Below, in pieces: positions 21,745-32,436 of a stretch of 64,000 nt of DNA. Made by a program: the position numbers and the translations under genes. The notes under the pieces are model-generated. The model had not been told where the DNA came from. It was given only the letters and a program-made list of their open reading frames with translations, and searched no databases. Every line of letters begins with the position of its first letter. Positions within the stretch are counted from its first letter, which is position 1. The DNA comes from Mytilus trossulus (lineage: Eukaryota > Mollusca > Bivalvia > Mytilida > Mytilidae): NCBI RefSeq assembly GCF_036588685.1, contig NC_086378.1, positions 13,433,578 to 13,497,577 of the forward strand, read 5' to 3'.

Positions 21745-22100
21745 TAAAACCACAATCATCGAAAAAGCCATATAAAAGTAATCAGAAAGATCAGAAACAA
21801 TATAAGACATGTATCATACAAGTCCAAATAAGCCAAATGTCAGCATGTTAGATTTATAATATGTTTTGCTTCATAATTTGAAGATTGATTAACACAATAC
21901 ATATATAGATAAAGTAAAACAAACACTTCCAAATCAAAGATTGTTTTCAGACAGTTCCTCCTAATTTCCTCTGGCTTTTATGGTCGTATCAAAATATTTA
22001 TGGAAATTATAAAGTACTAGTACTTGACCTCAGTTATATGCTTTAATGAATAGTATGCCACTACTGGAAACGTTATGGAGATATATAGATTATTTTATTC
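21745..22100. repeat. Dispersed duplicate block, copy 1
   Basis: Matches 57836-58195 in the same orientation over about 350 bases (GAAAGATCAGAAA, AATATAAGACATGTATCATA, ATATGTTTTGCTTCATAATT, AAAGTACTAGTACTTG). It lies about 1.8 kb upstream of the LRR first coding exon. It may be an interspersed repeat or a duplicated upstream region. Confidence 0.7.
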
Positions 22101-22119
22101 TGCGTCATCCATACATAAT

Positions 22120-22440
22120 GTGGCGGGGTAAAAGATGTTAGCGGGATCCCAACCCTCCCTTAACCTGGGATAGTGGTACAACAGTACAATATAAGAACGA
22201 TCTATAAAATAAAGTTGAAAATGGCTTAACTCATCAGATGGACAAACATACAAGTGGACGTGGCCGGATACCTACCATCCCAAAAACAAAAAGACATGAG
22301 GAACAAATTTGAGAGTCCTCGCAGTTAAGTGACAGCTAGTTCAAAGCCACTAACAACTAATTAACAATCATGCATCTAAGACTAAATTATCAATCCGTAC
22401 ACATCAAACATCCAATGGATTTAGTGTAAAGATGTCATAA
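22120..22440 (+). repeat. Interspersed repeat, family R, 3' part
   Basis: GGCGGGGTAAAAGATGTTAG, CCAACCCTCCCTTAACC and AAGTGGACGTGGCCGGATAC. Its beginning resembles the continuation of the family R copy at 58930-59000 (GGCGGGGTAAAACATG). Confidence 0.65.
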
Positions 22441-22797
22441 ACAGTCAGAGAAAAACATGACCCTGTGTTTTAGTTTATTTAAAGGAACGATAAATTTACC
22501 AGAATCATTTCTAAATTTCCGGACACAGTTCACAACATTTCCGTAAAAATGAGGATGTGCTATCCCACTTGAAATAGGTTTTCTACAGGTACAACCAAAC
22601 TTCAAAATCAAATCTTTATTTTTATGGAAAATAACGGTTTTAAGAAATCTATTGTAAAGATATCCCTGGTTTAATAATTTACCAGTACTATATAGATTAC
22701 GTTTGTTAAAATAAAAAAACGCTACAACAATCACTTGTATAGCAAACGAGTTGCGAAATATAAACATCGTAAGATTGTGCCAAAGAATGATCACCAT
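22435..22797 (-). pseudogene. C-terminal remnant of a retroelement polyprotein
   Basis: The minus-strand reading contains KLLNQGYLYNRFLK, LILKFGCTCRKPISSGIAHP and HFYGNVVNCVRKFRND. This arrangement (a short helical segment, then a conserved G-I-A/S-HP-x-FYGD/N-type motif) is remembered from C-terminal parts of reverse-transcriptase polyproteins common in molluscs. No catalytic motif remains, and the upstream part is absent. The class (Penelope-like, DIRS-like or LINE) is unsure, and the family R repeat abuts its 3' side. Confidence 0.35.
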
Positions 22798-22954
22798 CTA
22801 AAAATCGAAAATTAACAATAGGGAACGAAAAATCGTTCCTTTTGTGGTGAATTTTAGTGTGGAGTTATCCGTTTAAAACCAAAATATATAAATCTAGGAA
22901 AGGACAGTTACAGCCCTTGGATGGTGTAAACTTCCCAAAAAAACGTGTATGGTG

Positions 22955-23065
22955 TAATTAGTTTAAACATATTTATTTATAGTGGATTTGGAAACAAGTT
23001 TTGCAACTTATATTAATCCCTTTCCACTTTGCGTTTGCGAGTGCTGCCTTGTAGCGGCATTAGCC
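22955..23065 (-). repeat. Interspersed repeat, inverted copy of 42835-42965
   Basis: TCCCTTTCCACTTTGCGTTT and TGCCTTGTAGCGGCATTAGC are the reverse complement of sequence at 42840-42900, including the ATAAATATGTTTAAAC flank. Confidence 0.75.
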
Positions 23066-23200
23066 TATGGTGTAATAGTGTAAGGTGTATGGTGCTATGG
23101 TGTATGGTGTAAGGGGGATGGTGTAATGGTGTATGAGGTATGGTGTGATCGTGTGACGTGCAATCGGGAATGGTGTGAATGAATGGTGTACGACATTTCA
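23066..23200. repeat. Degenerate GGTGTA/GGTGTAATG simple repeat
   Basis: Repeated GGTGTA, GGTGTAATGG and ATGGTGTA units of mixed 6-13 base spacing. The open frame on the minus strand (His/Pro/Thr-rich) is a product of this. Confidence 0.8.
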
Positions 23201-23867
23201 TTGGTTAAAATCGAAGTTCGTTTTATTCTAATTTTTCGGATTGTAAACATAATTAATAATAATAATCTTAATTAATATTTTTCCAGAGTAGCAAATTACT
23301 GTACACTATACACTATATAATCAACTTTTAAAGACTCTGAATCAGCAGTAAATTCATTTAATACTATACTATATGAAAATGCTTTGAAGTCTGCTAAACT
23401 AGTAAAGAAAGTCCCAGTCAGAAATAAAAATAAAAATAGGTTAAAAAGACGACCTTGGTACTCTGAATCTTGCCGTGAACTTGGCGTTACAGTAAAAAAA
23501 ATATGCAAAGTTAATTAATAAACATCCCTATAATACTGAATACAGACATAAATTTCATTCTTTCAGATCTAGACTTAGACGTCTATGTAAATATGAAGAA
23601 AATAAATACAAAAAATATATATTTTCAGAACTTTATACATGTGAGAAAGACCCAAAGATGTTTTGGAACATTTTGAATAAATTAAGTAGACAAAAAAGTA
23701 ATAACAAAGAAAATGAATCTTTACCACAAGAAGATTTCATCCAGTTTTAAAAAAAAATGAATAGCTGTGACATAAATCACAATAGTTTTCCCTCTTAAAT
23801 TATTAGAGATTTTGACTCTCTAAAAGAAAAGTTTAATTTATCACATGTTACAGATGACTTAACTCAC

Positions 23868-24269
23868 TTGAGTTCAGAGATAACAATTGAAGAGATAGTA
23901 TCAGCTATTCGTTTAATTAAAAATGGCAAAAGCCCATCAGCCGACATGATTTCAAATAAAATGTTGAAAAATGCAATCCCTATTTTAATAAAACCACTTC
24001 ATAAACTCTTTAATAACATATTCGAATCTGGTCAATTTCCGAGAATATGGAATGAAAGCTTACTTGTTCTCTTGCATAAGAAAGGGGACAAATTTGATCC
24101 AGTGAACTATAGAGGTATATCTATTAGTCCCTACCTGGGTAAACTTTTTAATAAAGTTTTATATAAACGTTTAGTAAAATGTATGGATATCAAAAATAAA
24201 GTAAAAATCAAATTGGTTTTAAAGAGAAAAGTCGTAAAGCTGACCACATATTCACTCTTAAGACCATAA
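23868..24269 (+). pseudogene. LINE RT, first open segment
   Basis: This 133-codon segment covers the RT fingers, from EITIEEIVSAIRLIKNGKSP to NYRGIS and LYKRL. It ends in a frameshifted tail. The next segment is out of register until 24387. Confidence 0.8.
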
Positions 24270-24386
24270 CTGATCAATATAGACAAAAAAGTTTGTGCTG
24301 CCTTCATAGACTTGAAAAAGGCATTTGATACTGTATGGCGACTAGGTTTATTTTCTTAACTCATAAAACATAATATCCCCCAAAAA

Positions 24387-24719
24387 ATGTTTAATGTTAT
24401 TTATTCAATGTATACTGATACAGTATGTAGAATAAAATTCTCTAATGGGTTGAGTCCTCCATTCCTATCAGAAAGGGGTGTTAAACAAGGTGACGTATTG
24501 AGTCCCCTTCTTTTTAATTATTTTATAAATGAACTAGTAGGTAATCTTGATAACAAACATACGGATCCAGTTGCCATTGGGGATACCTCCTTGAACATTC
24601 TTTTATATGCAGATGATATTGTTTTACTATCTGAAAGCAAAGAGGGTCTACAAAAATCTCGTTATATTTTACATGAATATTTTTTAACATGGAAACTACA
24701 AGTTAATACTGATGAATAA
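24387..24719 (+). pseudogene. LINE RT, palm segment with YADD
   Basis: Holds GVKQGDVLSPLL and LLYADDIVLLSESKEG, that is RT motifs B and C. It stops at 24717-24719, and the thumb and C-terminal part continue in another frame from 24752. Confidence 0.85.
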
Positions 24720-24751
24720 AAAAATATGATTATAATTCTAATGGCAAGACA

Positions 24752-25201
24752 TTGTTAAACCATTTTACTTATGATAATGCATATCTTGAAACGGTAACAA
24801 ATTATTGTTACTTGTGTATTGTTTTAAAGTATAATGGCAATTTTTGCCTTGCTGTGAATACTCTAATGGAAAAAGCCAGGAAGGCATATTATAAGATAAA
24901 GAAAACTATAGGTCTCAAAAACCCATGTAGACTTCTTGAAAAATTGTTTGATAGTTTAGTTATTCCCATTCTTACATATTGTAGTGAAATTTGGGGGGTG
25001 GATTCACATTTTAAAGACTCTGATCCATTTGAAAAACTTCATGTTAAATTTATCAAAGACATATTAGGGGTTCACTGTAAGGCAACCTATGCTGGATGTC
25101 GAGCCGAACTTAATAGAATTCCCTTGAAAAATAAAATATTATATTCAATATTCAACTACCTGAACCATATAGTTTCTTCGGAAAAATTCTTTGGCATATG
25201 A
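24752..25201 (+). pseudogene. LINE RT, thumb and C-terminal segment
   Basis: Contains ARKAYYKIKKTIGLKNPCR and PILTYCSEIWGVDSHF, typical of sequence after the RT palm in LINE ORF2. A further piece reads in another frame at 25347-25577 (VYIMGRIPPYVDILKIRSD). Confidence 0.75.
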
Positions 25202-25582
25202 TATATTCACTAAATCTGTAGATTCAAACCCTTGGGTCATAAAGGTCAAGAGTCTTTTGAATGAACTTGGAATGTCTATCACCAATAACTTTAATTATGT
25301 TAAAGGTAATTTAGATTCTATTAAACAAAGAATTAATGACTAATGTTTGCAAGTTCAAAATGCAAATATATTTGAATCCAAAAAGTTAGACTTTTTCAAA
25401 AGTGTCTACATAATGGGCAGAATACCACCCTATGTTGATATATTAAAAATCAGAAGTGACAGAGCTGCAATATGTAAGATCCTTATAAGCGCTCATATAC
25501 TGTTGATTGAAAGAGGGAGACATCTAAATATTCTCAGAAATGAGAGATACGTACCGATTTTCAGGTTATCTGCATGATGATA

Positions 25583-25684
25583 TCGTAAAATATCAGCTGC
25601 GAGACTTAATATGAAGCTTTTTGTAGAGTGAGCGTAGCTAACGAGATCAAAAAGCCTTCATATTATGTCAAGCAGCTGATATTA
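25583..25684. repeat. Hairpin 1 (inverted repeat)
   Basis: ATATCAGCTGC then TTAATATGAAGCTTTTTG is inverted as CAAAAAGCCTTCATATTA then CAGCTGATAT, with a loop of about 24 bases. It follows the end of the LINE. Confidence 0.85.
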
Positions 25685-25689
25685 TCAGA

Positions 25690-25806
25690 TTATTACATGG
25701 CATTTTTCATATCGCATGTGTTGTCAGCCCTAGTTTCAATATCAGCCCAAGAGCCGCATGGCTCGAGGGCTGATAATACTTGCGATATTAAAAATGACAT
25801 GTTATG
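25690..25806. repeat. Hairpin 2 (inverted repeat)
   Basis: ACATGGCATTTTTCATATCG then GTCAGCCCT is inverted as AGGGCTGAT then GCGATATTAAAAATGACATG. The loop holds a smaller palindrome, GAGCCGCATGGCTC. Sequence like the right arm returns inverted at 28548-28592. Confidence 0.85.
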
Positions 25807-25809
25807 ATC

Positions 25810-26380
25810 TTTTTATCATATGCTTCAACAGTAGAGAAAAATAACAGATTCATATATTGATACTTTTACGTGGTTCCCGAAAAGAGGTTGAAAGAGTAAA
25901 ATGTTCACGGACGTCGGACCCAAAATTTGATACATTCAATATGAAATCTTTCTATCATATGCCTCAACACAGAGAGAAAAAAAACCCCACATCTTTATAT
26001 GGACGAATCGACAAAAAAATAATACAACAATATATATAATGAACATTGTTTGGAAAAGTTTTAAAGTAGCTTTCTAACTTATGTTTCAGAAAAACTTAAA
26101 AAATGCATTTATTTAATATATTTTTTATTTTTTTTAATTAATCTAAATATTTTACACAATATACTTTCCAGTACTCAAAACATTGTTTTGTACACTACTT
26201 TGTAATGTTTTTCACTGAAAACGTAGCATTGAGGTGTATTTTCCGGAATTTGCCGAGTATCACCGGAATGCCATGTGATAACGTTACGGAAAGGCATATG
26301 ATAACAATCGAAGCATGTGATAAACTTTTCTTATCACATATTTAGTACTGATATGTACGTTTTTGCATGGCCAATAATAG
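25810..26380. other. Noncoding leader of the recombinase element, no gene seen
   Basis: AT-rich, with repeated CATGTGATAAC / CATATGATAAC motifs at 26270-26330. No coding segment is recognised. Confidence 0.45.
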
Positions 26381-26387
26381 CCGGAAG

Positions 26388-26456
26388 TCAAGATTGGTTA
26401 TCAGCCCCCGGGGCTGATAAAAACCCATATCGTGCCCCCGAGTTTGACTTCCGGTA
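26388..26456. repeat. Palindrome just upstream of the recombinase start
   Basis: GCCGGAAGTCAA and TTGACTTCCGGT are inverted copies about 60 bases apart. Between them is a second palindrome, ATCAGCCCCCGGGGCTGAT. It lies about 35 bases before the recombinase ATG and could be a terminal or regulatory structure of the element. Confidence 0.8.
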
Positions 26457-26487
26457 ACCTGTCAATCAAATACTATTTGTAAACAAG

Positions 26488-28370
26488 ATGGCAACACAAG
26501 CAGACGACGAGAGGTTTATGACTGTAACGAATGATGATACCAGTAATTTCATTGAAGAAATGAAAAATGATAACACAAAGAGAAAAACTAAAAGTGACAT
26601 TAAATTATTAACTGAATGGTTAAAGGAGAACAACGAATTACGGGCAATAGAGGATATATCTGTACCTGAACTCAATCAGTACTTAGCCAGATTTTATTTG
26701 TCTGTCCGGTCCCGTAAAAAATGAGGAGTATGAGCCAGACAGCCTGAAGTCAATACAGACATCGATTAATAGGCACTTGATGGAAAAGAGTGGAATAAAT
26801 ATTCTTAAAGATAAGGAATTTCACCACAGTTGAGAGGTGTTATCCGCGAAAAGAAAGCACTTGAAGTCACAAGGACTGGGAAACAAAAAGATGAAAGCTG
26901 ATTCATTCTCATCCTCTGAAATAGATATGCTATTTGAACAGAATCTCCTAGAAACAGGTAGGTTTATGCAATATTATCATGTGACTGTGCATGTACATAA
27001 AATGATAATGATATCAGCTTCAAAAATATATCTTTAAGTTTTGAACGCGTATATTTTTTTTTTAAAATATGCTTCAGTCTTCTATATACATGTAAAGTGA
27101 CATTATTGATAATGAATGTAAACAACTTCTAGCTATACATAGTGTAGGTAACGTTTTAATATTATCCTATAATCTGAACTGTCACTTCTTACTTTAAGGC
27201 AACCCTGAGGCACTACTTAATACCATATGGTTAAATAATACTTTGCACTTTGGTATGAGGGGAAGGAAGGAGCATACTGACATGTTATTTGGAGACATAA
27301 AAATGATGACAACAGCAAGTGGAGAGCAATATTTGGAATACAATGAAAGGCTGACTAAAACCAGGACCGGACACAGTGACAGTAGAGCATTTGCACCTAA
27401 AATGTTTGCAACACCAGGTAACTTTCTTTCGATTTATTAAAAATTAATTTAAAATTGACAGTAAATGATAAATACAGAAACCACCACACAAGTATGCCTA
27501 CAAAATTAATTCATACATATATCATGTATATAACTTACATGTACTTTTAAAAAGAATATAAAAAAAACACCCCAAAAAAACACAAAATATCCAGAAATAT
27601 CTAGCTATGCACATCAAAGAACTCAAAATGGAAACATGAAAAAATGAAAAAATAGATATATATCACTAAAGCTTATTCACCTTAAAATATTTTTTTTTAA
27701 ATGTAGATATTGTTTCAATTTAATATGATGCATGTCCTTGATTATTTTCATTTTCTTAAAATAGATAATCCACGCTGTCCAGTGAATGCATTCAAGCAAT
27801 ATATTCGTCGCCGCCCTGAAGATACTCTGACTCCAGACAGTCGCTTTTATCTAAGTATTAAAAGGATGGTACAACCTGATGCCAGTGAAAATGCTAAACA
27901 AACATGGTTTACCATGCAGCCATTGGGTAAAAATACTCTAGGAGATTTAGCTAAAAAAATGTCTATGAAAGGTGGTCTTACAGGGAGAAAGGTTAACCAT
28001 AGTGTTCGCAAAACTACAGTGTCCTCACTTCTTCTTCTTTGTGGAGGCTACTACCGTCATGCAGTTGACAGGCCATAAGAATGTTGCTTCCGTCAATGAG
28101 TATAGTTCAGCATCATTACAGCAACAGCAAACTATGTCAAATATCTTATCCGATATTGGTTCAGGAAGCCGGGGATTAATACCACAAGAACCAACTCCAA
28201 ACACTAGCATTGAAGCCAAATCTGAAAATTTTCCGGAGGATGATATATTTGACAGTGTTGAATTAAATGAAGTTTGCAAAACAATTGAAAATTTTGAATC
28301 TGTAGAAAAAAATGTAAAAATAAACACAAGCTTCTATTGGCAATGTTACCATAAACATTTACAACTCTGA
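26488..28370 (+). pseudogene. Crypton/DUF3504-type tyrosine recombinase, three exons, broken
   Basis: Exon 1 (26488-26957) begins MATQADDERFMTVTNDD and carries the N-terminal helical domain (KSDIKLLTEWLKENNELR). Exon 2 (27199-27417) and exon 3 (27765-28370) follow introns 26958-27198 and 27418-27764. Both introns are GT/AG and both are phase 1. Tyrosine-recombinase landmarks are present in order: the first arginine in FGMRGRKEH, H-x-x-R in NHSVRKTTV, and TGHKNVASVNEY with the putative nucleophilic tyrosine (about 28101). Such enzymes cut and join DNA through a 3'-phosphotyrosine; Crypton elements use them to move, and animals have domesticated relatives. Breaks: a one-base frameshift near 26718, an in-frame TGA at 26831, and a frameshift near 28035 inside the catalytic domain. 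The copy is therefore inactive. Introns suggest either an intron-bearing Crypton or a decayed domesticated gene. Confidence 0.8.
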
Positions 28371-28547
28371 AAAATAAGATTATTGTTATATATTTGTTGA
28401 ATTATTCTCATGACTACTTTTTCACTGTGATACAAATTGTTAATGCACTGTGATACATTTTTTTTTAAATTTTCTTTATTCAAATGTTATTATTGTTGAA
28501 AATAAAAAAAATAATTTGATATATTCCTTCATTTTTCTCCAGCATGA

Positions 28548-28592
28548 AAATATGTGATAAATAGATTATGACATGTCATTTTCCATATTGGC
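28548..28592. repeat. Candidate terminal arm, inverted relative to 25785-25830
   Basis: The reverse complement reads GGAAAATGACATGTCATAAT then TTTATCACATA, similar to AAAAATGACATGTTATGATC then TTTATCATATG at 25785-25830. This may mark the right end of the recombinase element and the left limit of the Gypsy sequence. Confidence 0.5.
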
Positions 28593-30900
28593 CTATGAGA
28601 CAGATACACATGTAAAATCACACGTGGGAGGGGCAGCAACTTTTGTTTCCACACCCTTCACCCCTGGTACTATTAGACGGGAAATTGCTCATTTCCAAGA
28701 ATTTAACACCGATACACAGAGGTGGATAGACCAACACGGTTCCACACATGCACCTGTCCAGGGGGGTGAAATTTATCAAAAACCTAATTTAAATCAACCG
28801 GTTTTTTTGGACTCTGAGATTGCCATCGATACAGTGTGGAATTCGCAGGTTGATCGCAAGTTGATAATATCCATGCCATCATGCATTGAGGAAAATGAAT
28901 ATCCAACCCAAGAGATGGACCATTGCAGAATTTTCGACGATAATCTGTCCTGTAGTGAGGAATCATTACTTCCCAGCCGAACTTAACAACCAGAAGTAAT
29001 TGACCCAGCATACGGACCACATTATGTAGAATATGAACCGTCAGATAAGCCAGATCTGCCAAGTCTAGATCAGTCTATGAGTATTCAGCATGATAAAACC
29101 TTTATGATAGAGGTTTAGCTGAATCAGCAACCGAGGTTAGTGGGTGAACATTGTACAGAGTACGAGTCGTCAACTGCTATGAAAGAGCAACATTTCGAGA
29201 ACTCCCACCTCCACGATAGGTTCCAACAAATTCAACCACCAATTGAACAGGACTTTAACAGCCACAATAGGCAGAGAAGCAATCAGCGCAGTAGGTTGTT
29301 AGAAAATTCTGTCAATTATATTCAACCGCCACAACCAACGGTTCAACTGCCTGTTGATCATACCGTCAACTTCAATCAACAACCTCAACCAGTTGTTCAA
29401 CTGCCTGTTGAACATGCAGTCAACTTCAACCAACGTCAACAAGCTGTTCAACTACCTGTTGAACATATCATCAACCACAACCAACAAAGACAGCAAGCTG
29501 TTCAACTCCCGGTTGAACATAATGACAACTACCCTCTATCAAATACTAGAGCCATTCATCTACTTGGTGGTCACACAGTCACCAACACACAACCAACTCA
29601 GCAGCCAATTCAACAATCAATTCAACAATCAACCCGGTATACCATTAGCAACGTACCACATCAACCACAAGGTACATCCGTGCCTAACAGACAATCGCCT
29701 ACTCAACAAGGTTTCAACAGGTCATCTCCGACTGTTGCCAATCAACCAATCAACCACAAGGCTACAGGTCAACAACCACCTCAACCCAACATCAACAGGT
29801 CAAACCCTTTACCTGCACTTAGGTCTACTCCACCCGTCAGGGAAAGGGTACCTTATCAACAACTTCCACCGACCGCCAACAGGGCCAATCAACCACCCTG
29901 TCCCAGGTCAACAGGTCAACTACAGTCAACTAGACAACAAAAATATACCTTTCCAGTCAGTACAGCCGGACAACAAAACAGAGTGATTGATAATCAACAA
30001 CATCTACCACCGATCAGACATCCTGTCAATATACCACATACCAACAGCCATGTTCCACCGACACAACAATTTAACAGAACAGGTCTATACCAACCTAACA
30101 CCAACCAGTCAGGTTTTCAACAACCATTCAACAACACAATGGGTCAGCAGGGGCAACCGCCTCAGGCCATACATAACCAACAGGAAGTTTACAGGCAACA
30201 ACCGGTGCAACATCTCCAAAATGTTACTGCACCTATACATCAGACTCAACAGCCATTTGGAAATATACCATACCAGCAGGAGAGGCCCTATCAGCCTTCA
30301 ACAACACCAAATCTTGTACAAAGAACGGCTCAATCAGGGTATTATGACGCAGCTCCACACTTGCCAGTGTACCCACAACAACAGTTGTACAATAACCGTC
30401 CACACACTTAGTTTCAGGATCAACGCAGTATGTCTAGTATTACGAGTTGCTCAAATAGTGATTCTGATTCATCTACTTCTACATCAGGGGTAGTGTATCG
30501 TCGGAGTCGTCATAAGAGAAGAAGCCACAAAACACACTCTAGACTCAGTATATCAAGCAGACATGTTTCACCAGTGGAGGAGGAGGCTAGTGAAAACTCA
30601 TCGCCACACCGAAAAAATTCAGGCAAAAAGCATGACAAAAGGAGGTCAGACAAACATGGTCAGTCGGAAACGGATGGTCAACATTCCTCAAGCAACCGTC
30701 ATAGAGCGAAGCCAATTCCAATGAAACAGGACAATAAATTTTTCTTTTCGGTGCCCAAGAACCTTAAGTACACAGGGAAAGGCAACTGGAAGGCATTTTA
30801 CACAAAGTTCACCGGGTACGCTGAGGCTGCCGTTTGGACGGACAAACAAAAACGAGAACAGCTTTGTTGGTGCTTGGAGGACAAAGCTAGTGATTTTTAG
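28573..30900 (+). pseudogene. gag, N-terminal part, Gln/Pro-rich
   Basis: One frame runs from 28573 to 30900 interrupted by only three stops (28984, about 29116, 30409), so it was a single long ORF. The first part (28573-28986) has no recognised domain. The middle (29140-30411, 423 codons open) is rich in Gln, Pro and Asn, with a repeated VQLPVEH motif about every 18-20 residues. The end (30430-30900) has a Ser/Arg/Lys-rich tract (YRRSRHKRRSHK) and then the capsid-like start KNLKYTGKGNWKAFYTKFTG and LCWCLEDKASDF. The capsid continues after the insertion at 34285. Gag proteins assemble the particle and bind RNA; the disordered Q/P region is unusual for the family. Confidence 0.7.
29310..29545 (+). 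repeat. Coding tandem repeat in gag (VQLPVEH units)
   Basis: GTTCAACTGCCTGTTGA-type sequence recurs four to five times at 51-63 base spacing, encoding VQLPV(E/D)H followed by (V/I)N and Gln-rich spacers. Confidence 0.75.
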
Positions 30901-30959
30901 GCAGTTAAGCTGCCTTATGCGAGCACCCTGGATTGGTGTGCTACCCAATAAATGCTGAA

Positions 30960-32100
30960 ATACGTGCCATAATTTAGCTGGATATTATGTTATTTATAAC
31001 TCATTGGACATTTTTTTCATACTTTTCTTTCTGGATTACAAAAAATATGACAAAAAAAAACTTAAATGATCGTCAATTTTCCCAAAATTTTTGAAGTTGC
31101 ACATTGGAAGTAGATAGAGCACATTAGGAATCCTAATGTATTTTATTATCCCCTGATCTTTTGACTAATGAAATATTTAATCGCCGAAAATCTCTAAAGA
31201 CAAGTAGTTTAGATTTCCCAAATTGCAAAAGTCGTAGGAATATCGTTTGTCATCAATACGTAGTCAACTACGTCAGTAGTCTATTAAAATCAGTTCGACT
31301 GATCACGCTGGCGGCAATTTTGAATTGGAATACGAAATTTCGTATCTTTTCAATTTGGACGCAGGGTTCAAATTAGCGGTGGTCCGAGGTCTGCGACCTT
31401 CCATTTTTGCAGTCGGACTTTCTACTTGGTTACTAGCTACGCCCGACTTGCCCGACGGACCTTGAAAGAAAATAAAAAAATAATTTTCCAAACATTTTAC
31501 CAAAGTTTTCTAATAAACGATCTCAAACTTATTTTCATCATTACTATGATCTATTCATGACAGCGATGTTCAATTTGTTCAACCGCTAGATTTAATCAGA
31601 AAATCGCCGACAAATAATGTGTTAATCCGAGTAAAATCGTATCTCACTCCATCTGTCAAAAACAACATTGAAAATAAAATGGCTGCCGGTGAAGACAATT
31701 ACAATATCGGATCCGATTCCGGAAGCGATTAATGGTAATCCCGGGTTTGGCTATCATTTTAAAAAAAAATCCAGACAGGTGACAAAATACATCTATGCAT
31801 GGTAAATAAATAAAAATACTAGAATTGAAAACCAAAAGATATATGTAAAAGAAAGAAAAAGCAGAAAACATTTTGTACACAAATTTTTATGTCAAAATTC
31901 AATACTATGTGACAGCTGGGAACAGTTTATCTAACAATATATATGTTCCTGGTAACAGTATACATTTTCTTTATCAGTGATAAATGTTGGTAATGCATGC
32001 TAGATGCTTTTAAAGTAAAACATATGACTGCAATTTCAAGGGGTATTTTTTTCTTCTCGATTTTGATGAGTCAGTTAAAATAGCTGGAAGTTTCTTATAT
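30960..32100. other. Left part of the gag insertion, no clear gene
   Basis: AT-rich. Around 31370-31460 is a less AT-rich stretch (GTGGTCCGAGGTCTGCGACC). No domain was recognised in either strand. Confidence 0.4.
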
Positions 32101-32107
32101 AAAAAAA

Positions 32108-32330
32108 AAGATGTGATATGATTGCCAATGAGACAACTGTCCACAAGAGACCAAAATGACACAGACATTAACAACTATAGGTCATCGTACTGCCTTCAAC
32201 AATGAGCAAAGCACATACCATTACCACATAGTCAGCTATAAAAGTCCCCAATGAGACAATGTGAAACAATTCAAACGAGAAAAATAATAGCCTTATTTAT
32301 ATAAAAAAAATAACTATGAAACAAATATGT
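32108..32330 (+). repeat. Interspersed repeat, family Q
   Basis: ATTGCCAATGAGACAACTGT, CCACAAGAGACCAAAATGAC and AACAACTATAGGTCA. The same family is at 45145-45245 and 59785-59975 in the same orientation. It grades into family R sequence (GCTCCTGACTTGGTGCAGGC) by 32390. Confidence 0.85.
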
Positions 32331-32436
32331 AACACATAAACAAACGACAACCACTGAATTACAGGCTCCTGACTTGGTGCAGGCACAAATAGTGCAACTA
32401 TATATATGATACCTGAATGTCAGAAAATCTTATTAT

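Larger units (their letters stand above)
23290..25600 (+). mobile_element. Non-LTR retrotransposon (LINE), 5'-truncated and decayed
   Basis: The plus strand reads, with frame breaks, through the linker after the endonuclease (RRPWYSESCRELG near 23450, FWNILNKLSRQKSN near 23660) into a reverse transcriptase. RT landmarks: NYRGISISPYLGKL (about 24100), the motif A segment FIDLKKAFDTVW (about 24303-24338, in another frame), GVKQGDVLSPLLFNYF (about 24477-24525) and the catalytic YADD (about 24606-24617). A C-terminal part follows (LVIPILTYCSEIWG, about 24955-24995). The endonuclease and ORF1 are missing, so this is a 5'-truncated copy. At least three frameshifts and several stops make it inactive. 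The clade was not assigned. Confidence 0.85.

Noticed and set aside
29354..30493. Second and third long frames overlapping the Gln/Pro-rich gag region
   Set aside because: Alternative readings of low-complexity CAA/CCA-rich DNA; the gag frame is consistent from 28573 to 30900.
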